Below are positions 1 to 7,382 of a DNA stretch of 23,071 nt, one piece after another. The stretch is from positions 1 through 23,071 of IMG/VR virus record IMGVR_UViG_3300042892_000788. One strand, 5' to 3'. A program made the translations under genes and the position numbers. The notes beneath the pieces are model-generated. The model was not told where the DNA came from and made no database searches. It saw nothing but the letters and a program-made list of their open reading frames with translations. The stretch comes from a virus. The stretch's first letter is position 1. Each line of letters opens with the position of its first letter.

Positions 1-31
1 GGTCTACGCCGGTAGTGTTCGTTACCTGCAT
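1..31 (-). CDS. 5' end of a tail gene, probably major tail protein (partial)
   Basis: Only the first ten codons lie in the window, reading MQVTNTTGVD and running off the left edge. An AAAGGAA Shine-Dalgarno sequence stands at a usable distance before the ATG, and the gene follows the tail terminator gene by 13 bases. In HK97-like siphovirus maps the gene after the tail terminator usually encodes the major tail (tube) protein. The identity is therefore inferred from order only; the start itself is visible. Confidence 0.5.
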   Translation of the reverse strand, partial: MQVTNTTGVD

Positions 32-44
32 TGTTTACGTTCCT

Positions 45-491
45 TTATAAAAGGCGGGTAGAAACTGTTACGACAACTTCCGCGAAACCGGTAGGCCCTT
101 CGGGAAACATCGCGGACGTTTGTCGTTCTTCGGTTACTTCTGCGGAAAGAACGCCGTCGAGATCAGCTAGAGAAGTGTCATCAGCTAGCGTGTCTTCGAT
201 CGTTGCGACGATTTGCGTTAGCCGTTGCATAGTGTCGGTGAGTGTTCCGTAGCCGAGTACGCGAATTTGTAGCGGTAGGTTAAAAATGTCGTCGCGTTGT
301 TTACGTCCGCCGGTCATTACCGGAATATTTACGGTGCCGTCGATTTCGTCTAGCCATATAAGTTCGGCTTGCGGTACTCGGTCGCCGGGCCAGCCCGGTT
401 CTACGCTGACGTTCGCTAGTAGCGGCTCAGCGCGTAGCAAAGATACTACGCGTTCGGCGGCTTGCCAGCGGATAGACGTAGTAGCGGTCAC
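45..491 (-). CDS. Tail terminator-like / tail completion protein
   Basis: The 148-aa protein has the length and character of siphovirus tail terminator proteins, which cap the tail tube and join it to the head. It begins with a helix-rich stretch carrying LLRAEPLLANVSVEP, followed by alternating hydrophobic strands such as LPLQIRVLGYGT and EVVVTVSTRLL at the C-terminus. The start is GTG and overlaps the stop of the head-tail connector gene (GTGA), which implies coupled translation. It lies between the connector and a probable tail tube gene, the usual place for this family. The call depends on position and fold-like pattern, since I see no diagnostic motif. Confidence 0.6.
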   Translation of the reverse strand: MTATTSIRWQAAERVVSLLRAEPLLANVSVEPGWPGDRVPQAELIWLDEIDGTVNIPVMTGGRKQRDDIFNLPLQIRVLGYGTLTDTMQRLTQIVATIEDTLADDTSLADLDGVLSAEVTEERQTSAMFPEGPTGFAEVVVTVSTRLL

Positions 492-1060
492 GCTAGACCC
501 GGTGCGATGTATTCGCGGAAACTGTTTAGCAGTCGGTCAACCTCTAAGAATCCAGTCGGTCGGCCTCTATTCCAGTCCGGGGTCGAGTAGCGAGTCATAG
601 AACCGTCGAAGCTTTGCGCGATAACATCGCGAGATTGTCCCGAACGATCCGCGAAAGCAACAGACCGACAGTATTCCGCGCAAGCGCGTAGCAACGGTTC
701 CGGCGGTGTCGCGATACCGTAGGTATATGTCACGGTCAGTACGTCCGCCCCATACCATGCAGGACCGTAAATTAAGCCCGTAGCCTTCTCCGTAGTTAGG
801 TCCGTTAGTAGTCCGGCTACGCCGTCCACGCTGAACGCTGAGACGCTAACTACCGGACGGTTCGCGAGCTGAACCCATTTATTCGGGCGTACCGTTTGTT
901 CAGCGGTCGCGGTCCGCGTCTGAAAAGCGGTTTGAAGATACCGTTCGGCGATATCTTCAAACTCGGCCACTAGGTTAGTTAGTTCCGTATCCGTGTACGT
1001 CGTCTGATTAGATAACGCCGGGATACGTGAACGAACCTGTGCGGGAGTGAGATACGCCAC
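488..1060 (-). CDS. Head-tail connector / adaptor protein (gp6-like)
   Basis: The 190-aa protein begins MAYLTPAQVRSRIPAL and has an acidic helix ending in FEDIAERYLQ, a layout typical of gp6-like adaptors that bind the portal ring and extend the DNA channel. A central part is rich in strands (RPVVSVSAFSVDG, ADVLTVTYTYG), and the C-terminus is helical (VDRLLNSFREYI). The start is GTG, preceded by an AAGGAA Shine-Dalgarno sequence; its TGA overlaps the next start. It sits two genes after the major capsid gene, as expected for a connector. Family assignment is fairly secure, the exact structural role less so. Confidence 0.7.
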   Translation of the reverse strand: MAYLTPAQVRSRIPALSNQTTYTDTELTNLVAEFEDIAERYLQTAFQTRTATAEQTVRPNKWVQLANRPVVSVSAFSVDGVAGLLTDLTTEKATGLIYGPAWYGADVLTVTYTYGIATPPEPLLRACAEYCRSVAFADRSGQSRDVIAQSFDGSMTRYSTPDWNRGRPTGFLEVDRLLNSFREYIAPGLA

Positions 1061-1065
1061 GGCGT

Positions 1066-1296
1066 TTATTCCTTAGCGGCGCGACGTGCGCGCGGCTTCG
1101 GTTCGGCGGCGGTTTCGGTAACCGGGTCAATGGTGGTCGTCTCGACCTTTGCCGTCTTGCGGGTTACTGGTTCCGCGAAACCGTTTGCGAATAGATCCGC
1201 TGCGACGTTTTCGGGTACGTCGAATTCGTTATCTTTACGCGGCCAGTCTTGGCCGTCAATGGTTCCCGAAATGTCAGCAAGCATACGAATACGCAT
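1066..1296 (-). CDS. Small conserved head-region protein, function unknown
   Basis: The 76-aa protein has a compact N-terminal half (MRIRMLADISGTIDGQDWPR, then NEFDVPENVAADLFANGFAE), followed by a charged tail ending PKPRARRAAKE. A short protein of this kind, with an N-terminal fold and a K/R/E-rich tail, often follows the major capsid gene in actinophages, but I do not know a proven role. An AAGGAA Shine-Dalgarno sequence precedes the ATG, and the gene ends five bases before the connector start. A second ATG lies four codons in. It is separated from the capsid gene by a strong inverted repeat, so its expression may differ from that of the capsid protein. Confidence 0.65.
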   Translation of the reverse strand: MRIRMLADISGTIDGQDWPRKDNEFDVPENVAADLFANGFAEPVTRKTAKVETTTIDPVTETAAEPKPRARRAAKE

Positions 1297-1324
1297 AAGA
1301 GAAAATTCCTTTATAGGTGGTGGC

Positions 1325-1368
1325 GGTTTACGCCGGTCCGGGAAGGGGATACCAGACCGGCGTAAACC
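1325..1368 (-). terminator. Perfect 14-bp stem-loop after the capsid gene (partial terminator or RNA processing site)
   Basis: Positions 1325-1338 and 1355-1368 are exact reverse complements over 14 bases (GGTTTACGCCGGTC), separated by 16 bases. The structure begins 21 bases beyond the capsid stop codon in the direction of transcription. No T-run follows on the minus strand, so it is not a textbook Rho-independent terminator. It could reduce readthrough, protect the 3' end of capsid mRNA or be an RNase site. Confidence 0.6.
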
Positions 1369-1389
1369 AAACCAAAAGGCGAAGCTAGA

Positions 1390-2589
1390 TCAGCTTGCGC
1401 CGCCGACGAAATGCTTAACCGCGCCGGTCTGGTCAATGAGTAGACCATCGGTACGGAGCTGCACACGGAACGTACGAACGGAGTAGTCGAACGCGAAGTC
1501 ATCTGAGACAGCGACGTCGAGACCGTTAGCCTCGCGGATGTAGTAGCTCGGAAAGTGTCCGAACAAAACTGACTTAGCCGAAACTGCCGGGTTAGCCATT
1601 GAGTCATTCAGGTACACCGGGAAGCCGAGAAGCTGATCGGGGTCGCCATTCATGCCCGGAGCGAAAAGGTAGTGATCGTTCGCGGTACCCTTAAGCTTAC
1701 GAGCTGCGGCCATAGCGGTATTATTCATCATGAAACCGCAGCCGGGTTGCGACGTGTACGCTGATCCAACGCTATAGCGAAGGTCGATCAGATTATCGCC
1801 GGTGAAAGCACCAGAGACAGAAGTCGCACCGGTCTTGCCAGCGGTTGAGCTAGTCACGATACCGGTCGGCTTGCTCGATCCGTCGCCCGTGGTCATATGT
1901 CCACGCGTCGCCACGCCGATAGCGGTACCGGCCTGACGTGCAAGGAACCCTGCAACGTCTACGGCACCATCGGTAGCAAGCTCGTTAGAGAGCTGCACAA
2001 GTACGGTATACTTGTAAGCTCCGAGCGCGCGGGTAGCCAGAGTCGGATCAGAAGCGGTAGCTTGCGCAGCTTCGCCAACGATAGAAGCGGTACTAAACGC
2101 GGTAGACGTAGGAACGTTCAGCGTCTCGCCTGAATTAGTGGTAACGACAGTAGCGACATTACGCACAACGTTCGTCTGAACGAGGTGTTCCACGATGCGA
2201 TCGTAAACAGAAGTAGGAACCGCACCACCCGAAGACGACGACGTAATAGCGCGCTTCTCGAAACGTGCGCTACGAATTTCGCCATTCATAAGTGAACGAA
2301 CGGTATCTTCGTCGCTGTTCTCAACAGAAGCGGTAACGGTTGCGCCGAGGTCGGCCGGGACGCCAAGACGGGCGCGGCTTTCTTCGATATCGCGATTACG
2401 CTGCTCCGCGTCAATGATTGACTTAATACGCGCATCGGCGGTATCAAGTTCGGCGTTAATGCGGTCGAACTGCTCTGATTCCTCGGCGGACAGATCGCGT
2501 GCTTCGGTAGCGGCGTGGTCAAGTAGACCCTTAGCCTGCTCCCATGCGCGGGCGCGCTGTTCGCTAAGGTTCTTAATAAACTCGGACAT
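1390..2589 (-). CDS. Major capsid protein, HK97 family
   Basis: This 399-aa protein has the classic HK97 layout. Residues 1-75 form a charged coiled-coil scaffold-like delta domain (EQFDRINAELDTADARIKSI). A Ser/Gly-rich linker follows near residues 111-124 (EKRAITSSSSGGAVP), a plausible maturation cleavage region. The mature shell domain contains strand-rich stretches including GETLNVPTSTAF, GCGFMMNNTAMAA and the C-terminal VRTFRVQLRTDGLLI. The length fits the family. It follows the prohead protease gene, as usual. An AAGGAAAGGA-type Shine-Dalgarno sequence lies upstream of its ATG. The exact cleavage position is inferred. Confidence 0.95.
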   Translation of the reverse strand: MSEFIKNLSEQRARAWEQAKGLLDHAATEARDLSAEESEQFDRINAELDTADARIKSIIDAEQRNRDIEESRARLGVPADLGATVTASVENSDEDTVRSLMNGEIRSARFEKRAITSSSSGGAVPTSVYDRIVEHLVQTNVVRNVATVVTTNSGETLNVPTSTAFSTASIVGEAAQATASDPTLATRALGAYKYTVLVQLSNELATDGAVDVAGFLARQAGTAIGVATRGHMTTGDGSSKPTGIVTSSTAGKTGATSVSGAFTGDNLIDLRYSVGSAYTSQPGCGFMMNNTAMAAARKLKGTANDHYLFAPGMNGDPDQLLGFPVYLNDSMANPAVSAKSVLFGHFPSYYIREANGLDVAVSDDFAFDYSVRTFRVQLRTDGLLIDQTGAVKHFVGGAS

Positions 2590-2638
2590 AGTTCGAGTCC
2601 TTTCCTTAGTTGGATTTTTGTAGGGGTAGCAAGTGAAG

Positions 2639-2673
2639 AACCGCGGTGGTGCGCTGAGCGTCCGGGCGCGGTT
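2639..2673 (-). other. Inverted repeat between protease and capsid genes
   Basis: AACCGCG at 2639-2645 pairs with CGCGGTT at 2667-2673, with a partly complementary inner segment (GGTGCGCTGAGCGTCC). It lies in the 97-base gap just before the capsid Shine-Dalgarno sequence. The gap itself is unusual in a genome whose genes mostly overlap. A 5'-leader hairpin that stabilises capsid mRNA is one possible role. No T-run follows at a distance expected for a terminator. Confidence 0.4.
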
Positions 2674-2686
2674 TTCGGGTCGCTGG

Positions 2687-4018
2687 TTACTTACGCTTTC
2701 GCGCTAGTTCTAAATACCGTCGGGCGATATCTACAGACCGTCCCGGTTCGGGAGTGTCGGTAGCATCGTCGGCGGTGCGTACGGTTGCTCCGGTCGTCGC
2801 TGCGTAGGCAGGCTGACCGCTGACTACGCTGACTTCGTGCAGGCGAATCTCGCGAAGGGTGCGCGCGGAACCGTCCGCGCTCCAAACGTCGCCGGATTTC
2901 GGGACAGTAAAACCGAAGCTCATAGAGTGAACCACGCCTTCGCGGAGAAGTACCGAAAGGTCACGCCCGGCGGTAGTGTCGGGTAGCGTCATATTAACGC
3001 GTAGCCCGCGCTCATCCTCTGCGAGCTGTAGCGAACCGTTTTTAGTGGTCGCTAGTGGCATATCGGAATTATGGTTTACGTATGCGCGAATTTCCTTACC
3101 GGAATTCAGCGAACGTTTGAACGCGCCGGGTGCGATCGTCTCGATAAACGGCAACGGTTCGCTAGGTGAATTAAAGACGGCAGCGTAACCAGTAAACGAA
3201 CGCGCGAAACCTTCGTCGTCTTCGTCGCTAGCCTCTAGCGTCCCTACCTCTACGGTACGAAACTCCACGTCGCGCCCGGCAATACGGCGAGCCTCTACCG
3301 GATAGGCGGCATAGCGCACCGGTTCCGGTTCCGTAACTGTTTCTTCGGTCATATCTTGCACCGTCTCTACGTCAACCGGCGTAACGCCCGACGTTAAACT
3401 TTCCGGGATAATCCAAAACTTACATACGCCCATAGGGTCAATATCGCCCGCGACAATTTCGCACGCGCGCGGACCCTCATAAAAAGAACAGTTAGAACAA
3501 ACCAAACCTTCGCTAGCGAACGGGTTAGCGGCAGCGTCCACGTAATGCGCGCCAGCCTCACCGATGCCAGTATTAAACTGCCCGAACAATTCGGTAACCG
3601 CTTCTAGGTCTTCGTACTGTTTCTGCTGACGCGGCGTAAGCGGGTACATACCCTCGCCGTCGCGGGTTTCGTTTTGATCTTCCATAGCTGACGCTTTCGT
3701 TTCGTTAGCGGTTTCTACGATTGACTGCGCACGCGAATAGCCTGCGTCGCCTCCCCATAACGCCCACGCGATACGGCCATTAGAAGGGTAACCGTCTTCG
3801 CCGGGACTGAACCCTTCTGCGCGTTTATCTACTTCGTGCCTATCGAAATAGGCTTTAATCCGTCGCCATGTAGCTACGGGTAAATCTTTGCGGTTAACAA
3901 TGTCGCGCGCTCTAGCGATACCGATAGCGGTACCGCCGCGGTTGTATTCGCTGCGCCACGCTAAACCGCGTGCAGCTTCGGTAACCATTCCGTCGGTAGG
4001 CGGGAAAGCGTCGGGCAT
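2687..4018 (-). CDS. Prohead (capsid maturation) protease with N-terminal extra domains
   Basis: This 443-aa protein is about twice the length of a standard HK97 prohead protease. Residues 245-415 form the serine protease domain (S78-like fold). It has FTGYAAVFNSPSE, then H316 in YVNHNSDMPLA, S367 in MSFGF and E395 in LHEVSVVSG, matching the expected His/Ser/Glu catalytic set. Residues 10-105 form a separate basic module (RGLAWRSEYNRGGTAIGIAR, RIAWALWGGDAG), a type I associate with phage virion proteins but cannot name. Residues 174-199 hold four Cys spaced C-x2-C-x8-C-x12-C, resembling an iron-sulfur or zinc site. The start overlaps the portal stop (TAATG). The protease would trim the capsid delta domain. 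Confidence 0.9.
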   Translation of the reverse strand: MPDAFPPTDGMVTEAARGLAWRSEYNRGGTAIGIARARDIVNRKDLPVATWRRIKAYFDRHEVDKRAEGFSPGEDGYPSNGRIAWALWGGDAGYSRAQSIVETANETKASAMEDQNETRDGEGMYPLTPRQQKQYEDLEAVTELFGQFNTGIGEAGAHYVDAAANPFASEGLVCSNCSFYEGPRACEIVAGDIDPMGVCKFWIIPESLTSGVTPVDVETVQDMTEETVTEPEPVRYAAYPVEARRIAGRDVEFRTVEVGTLEASDEDDEGFARSFTGYAAVFNSPSEPLPFIETIAPGAFKRSLNSGKEIRAYVNHNSDMPLATTKNGSLQLAEDERGLRVNMTLPDTTAGRDLSVLLREGVVHSMSFGFTVPKSGDVWSADGSARTLREIRLHEVSVVSGQPAYAATTGATVRTADDATDTPEPGRSVDIARRYLELARKRK

Positions 4019-5196
4019 TATTCGGGCGGGTCTGCGTCTACGCCGACCGGCGGTAAATCGGGATTGCCACCGGGACCGGCCATAGGTGCGCCCGGCAACG
4101 CCATAACGAACGCGTCGCCACCGGGGAAATACGGTTCCATTCCCTCGACGTGGCGCGCTTCGTTCGGCGTAATAAACCCGGAAGTAATGCCGAGCTGATG
4201 CGCGCGATATCGGTTAATCGTATCGGCGCGAAGAAACGCGGACGTATCAAACTCGACGCGCTGCGCCGTAGGCATAAGGTTAGAAAACGCCGCTTCGATC
4301 CGACGCAACCACGGCAACAGAGTGAACGTTAGAAAGTTGAGACCAGCCTGTTCGTTATTTGTGTACGTTTGGCTAGCTGATTTCGCGCCGATCATATGCG
4401 CCGGGATACGGAAGATGCGCGCGATTTCTGCTACTGCATACTCTCGCGACGCGTTTAGTTCCATATCGGCAGCGGACGCGCTAATAGGTTTCCACTTAAC
4501 GCCACCGGAAAGTACCGCGGGACGGCGGCGGCGGCGGTGCTGCGTCTCCCAAGTAGCTTGTAAAACCTTCGCGGCCTCGACGGTAATGTCGCCGTCTACC
4601 TCTAGAACAGACGACGGTGTACCGCCTTCTCCGTACCATTGCGATACGTGGCGTTCCACGGCAAGCGCGGACCCGATCGTATTCCGCTGCTGATGTAACG
4701 GGCTAATACCCTTAGCGGCTTGCGGCGGTGTAAACCATCGCAGGTGCAAAATCTGGTTAGCGTCAATCGCTGAACCGGCAACCGTGTACGTACGCGAATT
4801 TCCTACGATAGTTACGTTTACGTTGTCCGGATGTAGCGGCACAATCTGAGAAGGAAGCCCGCCGGTACCGCCTGCATAGTCAAGCCATAAGTACGCGTTG
4901 CCATGCAATGCCAGCGACGAAACGACCATATGAATAAGTTCGTATTGCGTAACAGTTTCCGCCGGGTCAGTTAAAAACGTAGGGGTCTCGATACGTGTAT
5001 TACGTTCGCCGGTCTGACTGACCGCGCGCAACGGCAACGCCGCTACCGAATCGGCCAGTAGAGAAACGCACGACAGAACCGCAGCAACCTCTAACGCGGT
5101 TTCTTCCGTAACGTTTTCGCCCGACCAGTTATTGCCGACAAGGAAACCGGTATTCCGCAACGGTGCGGGCATGGCCCGCTTAACGAAGAGACTCAT
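4018..5196 (-). CDS. Portal protein, HK97 family
   Basis: The 392-aa length and sequence fit the HK97 gp3-type portal, the dodecameric ring through which DNA enters the head. Recognisable parts include the N-terminal ALEVAAVLSCVSLLADSVAA helix, a middle segment with GNAYLWLDYAGG, HLRWFTPPQAAKGISPLH, and the clip and stem region around REYAVAEIARIFRIPAHMIG near residues 248-268, followed by LLPWLRRIEAAFSNLM. The C-terminal tail is Pro/Gly-rich and acidic. Its ATG overlaps the stop of the 47-aa membrane protein gene (ATGA), and its stop overlaps the protease start. Confidence 0.93.
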   Translation of the reverse strand: MSLFVKRAMPAPLRNTGFLVGNNWSGENVTEETALEVAAVLSCVSLLADSVAALPLRAVSQTGERNTRIETPTFLTDPAETVTQYELIHMVVSSLALHGNAYLWLDYAGGTGGLPSQIVPLHPDNVNVTIVGNSRTYTVAGSAIDANQILHLRWFTPPQAAKGISPLHQQRNTIGSALAVERHVSQWYGEGGTPSSVLEVDGDITVEAAKVLQATWETQHRRRRRPAVLSGGVKWKPISASAADMELNASREYAVAEIARIFRIPAHMIGAKSASQTYTNNEQAGLNFLTFTLLPWLRRIEAAFSNLMPTAQRVEFDTSAFLRADTINRYRAHQLGITSGFITPNEARHVEGMEPYFPGGDAFVMALPGAPMAGPGGNPDLPPVGVDADPPE

Positions 5197-5336
5197 CGGG
5201 TAGCCGCCAAATAAGAACCGGCAATAACCAAAACGCCGCCACTAATAAAAGCAACCGGAACCGAAACCATAGCGATACCGCAAACGATCGCCGCGGCCCC
5301 AATAATCTCAGCGAAAGTAGTTAAGGCGTTACGCAT
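5193..5336 (-). CDS. 47-aa membrane protein between terminase and portal
   Basis: A short frame reads MRNALTTFAEIIGAAAIVCG followed by a second hydrophobic stretch (MVSVPVAFISGGVLVIAGSY) and ends YLAATR. Almost the whole peptide is hydrophobic, so it could cross the membrane once or twice as a hairpin. The start overlaps the terminase 3' end by eight bases, and its TGA overlaps the portal ATG, so it fills the gap exactly. This coupling supports a real gene. The function is unknown; a small holin-like or membrane-anchoring role is only a guess. Confidence 0.75.
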   Translation of the reverse strand: MRNALTTFAEIIGAAAIVCGIAMVSVPVAFISGGVLVIAGSYLAATR

Positions 5337-6873
5337 CGGTAAAGCTCCACGGGTCGATAATCTGCGGCACCGTAGCCGGTGTCGGAACGTGCGTAGCGTG
5401 CCATACGGCGCGCTCTAAACCTGCAACCGCGCAAACGCCTAAGTCGATATGGCGGGTGCTTTGTTTGTTTTCTTTTGTAGGGCGCGCGCCGCGAGCGTCA
5501 ATCTTTAGAACCATATTTTCTACATGGCGTGCTAGTCGCGGGTCGCCGCTATGAGTAAACGTTTTATCTAGGACCGCATCGTAAAAAAGTTTCCACGCGG
5601 TCACCATGCGCTGAACAGAACCCATAGGGTATTCGAGCATCGGTAGACCTTCGTCTTCTAATGCTTGCATAGATCGTTGCCAGCGGTACGGGTCCATCCC
5701 GATTTCGGCAACCTGCATAGAACGAGCTGCGTTACGTATAGCGGTTTCTACTTCGCTAATCGGTACGCGCCATTCGTTAGAGTCGCCGGGCTTTTCCCAT
5801 AAATCGAGAACGTACATATGCGGCCGTTCCTCAACCGTTACCACTACTACGCCGGTACTATCACCGCTCCACGATCCATCGGCCATAAGCACAACGGGTA
5901 TAGACGGGTCCGGTATACGGTCCGGGTCGGCAAGCTTTCCCCACGCGCCATGCGGCAGCGCAGCAGAAGAACCCACTACCCATACGTTCGTTCGTTTCGT
6001 ACGAAATTCGGATTCAGGAGTACGCACAAGCGTAGACCGGAAATCTTCGTAACTGTTTAGATCGCCTATGCCGGGGTTAGCTTCGGCCCAAACTTTCGGG
6101 TCGGTATGGTCGGAGTCTGAACCGGCTTTAGGTTCCCACCATGCAAAGAAAAACGTAGGGTCGTCTATCTCTTTAGCGGCTACTTGTTTGCCATGCTGGT
6201 AAAGCGAGTAGCAGAAAGAATCGCGGCCGTAGTTGTCGGTACGTGAACCGGCAGTAGTGATACCCAACATTAAAGGTTCGTGCCGAGCGCCAGCGCCGAG
6301 CGCCATAACATCCCATAGCTCGCGGTCCGGCTGAACGTGTACCTCATCGAAAACGACCATCGTCGGAGAGAGACCCTCGGAAGCGCCAGCTTCGCGGCTT
6401 AGTACCCGATAAACCGAACCGGTTTCGGGAACCTCGATAGCGTCCCGGTAAACTTTAGAGATACTCGAAAGCTCCGGGTCTAACTCAACCATGCGCTTAG
6501 CCGAACCGAAAACAATACGAGCCTGCTCACGGGTACCAGCGCAAGAATAAACCTCACCGCCCGCGTCGCCGCAATAAAGCGACCACAACGCAAGCCCGGC
6601 ACCTAACGCGCTCTTGCCCTGCTTACGTGGTAAGCCGACAAGCGCGGACCGGTGCTTAAGTTTTCCGTCGGGAGTCTCCGCTAGCAAACTGTCTAGTAGC
6701 TTTAGCTGCCACGGCCGTAGGCGAATAAGGTCGCCAGCGGAACCGCCGACAGACGCTTTAACTACACGGGCGTAACTGTTAATAAATTCGGAAGCCTCAC
6801 TACCGCGCGTTTTCGTCTTAGCGGTTGCGTTAAACGAAAGCCATCGCGACGGCCAGCCGCTAACCTTCGCCAC
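5329..6873 (-). CDS. terL: Terminase large subunit
   Basis: The 514-aa packaging motor has both domains. In the ATPase domain, the Walker A-like loop is GLPRKQGKSA (residues 80-89). Walker B is TMVVFDEVHV (171-180), with D176-E177 as the acidic pair, and a coupling motif GITTAGS follows at 204-210. The RNase-H-like nuclease domain supplies acidic residues in LMADGSWSGD (D332), IGMDPYRW (D394) and RHIDLGVCAVAG (D477). This places it in the HK97/phiC31-like terminase group. The start is GTG, overlapping the small subunit gene by 14 bases. It would translocate DNA through the portal and cut concatemers. Confidence 0.96.
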   Translation of the reverse strand: MAKVSGWPSRWLSFNATAKTKTRGSEASEFINSYARVVKASVGGSAGDLIRLRPWQLKLLDSLLAETPDGKLKHRSALVGLPRKQGKSALGAGLALWSLYCGDAGGEVYSCAGTREQARIVFGSAKRMVELDPELSSISKVYRDAIEVPETGSVYRVLSREAGASEGLSPTMVVFDEVHVQPDRELWDVMALGAGARHEPLMLGITTAGSRTDNYGRDSFCYSLYQHGKQVAAKEIDDPTFFFAWWEPKAGSDSDHTDPKVWAEANPGIGDLNSYEDFRSTLVRTPESEFRTKRTNVWVVGSSAALPHGAWGKLADPDRIPDPSIPVVLMADGSWSGDSTGVVVVTVEERPHMYVLDLWEKPGDSNEWRVPISEVETAIRNAARSMQVAEIGMDPYRWQRSMQALEDEGLPMLEYPMGSVQRMVTAWKLFYDAVLDKTFTHSGDPRLARHVENMVLKIDARGARPTKENKQSTRHIDLGVCAVAGLERAVWHATHVPTPATVPQIIDPWSFTDA

Positions 6874-7291
6874 GCGCCCGGCGTAACTGTTCTAGTTTCG
6901 TAGCCGATTTCACTTCGGCCAGTCCAAGACGCGAACGGCCCGACGGATCAAAACCGAGCGCAGACATTTGCGAAAGTATTTGCTTCTCAAGATCGCGTAA
7001 AGCCTTACGAGCTTCGGCGGATTGCGTAGCCATTACAACGGTGCGCAAGCTTGCGCGTTCCTCGATTGCCTCGCGCAGCATTGCTAGCGCGAGGGTATCG
7101 GTTTGGGCTAGCCAAATTTGTCCGGCCGTTAGCACGTAATCCAACGCGCTAACCGGGTCTAGTTCTACTGGTTCCGGCATGATGGCGGGAACCGCGGCGA
7201 GGTTAGACAAATTCGGTACCCGGTCGCCGCGAGCAGTCCCGCGGCGTTTCTTTACTTCGGTCGGCGTAGGCGGTCTGCCTCTAGGTGCCAT
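6860..7291 (-). CDS. terS: Terminase small subunit (P27-like family)
   Basis: The 143-aa protein starts MAPRGRPPTPTEVKKRRGTA, the basic GRPP-type N-terminus characteristic of P27-family small terminases. It continues with helices (LREAIEERASLRTVV) and ends in a conserved-looking SALGFDPSGRSRLGLAE segment, the usual family signature near the C-terminus. It would bind the packaging start site and recruit the large subunit. An AAAGGGGA Shine-Dalgarno sequence lies seven bases before the ATG. The region directly upstream holds a terminator-like hairpin whose T-run ends only 21 bases before the start, leaving no room for a promoter after it. Confidence 0.9.
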   Translation of the reverse strand: MAPRGRPPTPTEVKKRRGTARGDRVPNLSNLAAVPAIMPEPVELDPVSALDYVLTAGQIWLAQTDTLALAMLREAIEERASLRTVVMATQSAEARKALRDLEKQILSQMSALGFDPSGRSRLGLAEVKSATKLEQLRRARGEG

Positions 7292-7312
7292 CGGTTCCCC
7301 TTTGTAGAAAGT

Positions 7313-7382
7313 AAAAAAGCCCTACCCGCCGGAAGTCCGAACCGGTTCGGGAATTATGACAATGCACAAAATTGGGTAGGGC
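7313..7382 (-). terminator. Terminator-like stem-loop before terminase genes, with nested palindrome
   Basis: On the minus strand GCCCTACCC (7382-7374) pairs perfectly with GGGTAGGGC (7327-7319), followed at once by six T (7318-7313). Stem plus T-run is the form of a Rho-independent terminator. The 46-base loop contains a perfect 14-base palindrome, CCGAACCGGTTCGG (7337-7350), able to form its own hairpin or bind a dimeric protein. It separates the HNH gene from the terminase small subunit gene, so it may insulate the early and late operons or act as an attenuator overcome late in infection. Confidence 0.65.

Noticed and set aside
31-600. Plus-strand frames across the left end
   Set aside because: All plus-strand frames are opposite strongly supported minus-strand genes and none has a convincing protein pattern, here or elsewhere in the window.
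1311-1607. 98-codon frame inside the capsid 3' end
   Set aside because: It lies in a different frame over the well supported capsid gene and the inverted repeat, with Ser/Thr-rich shadow composition.
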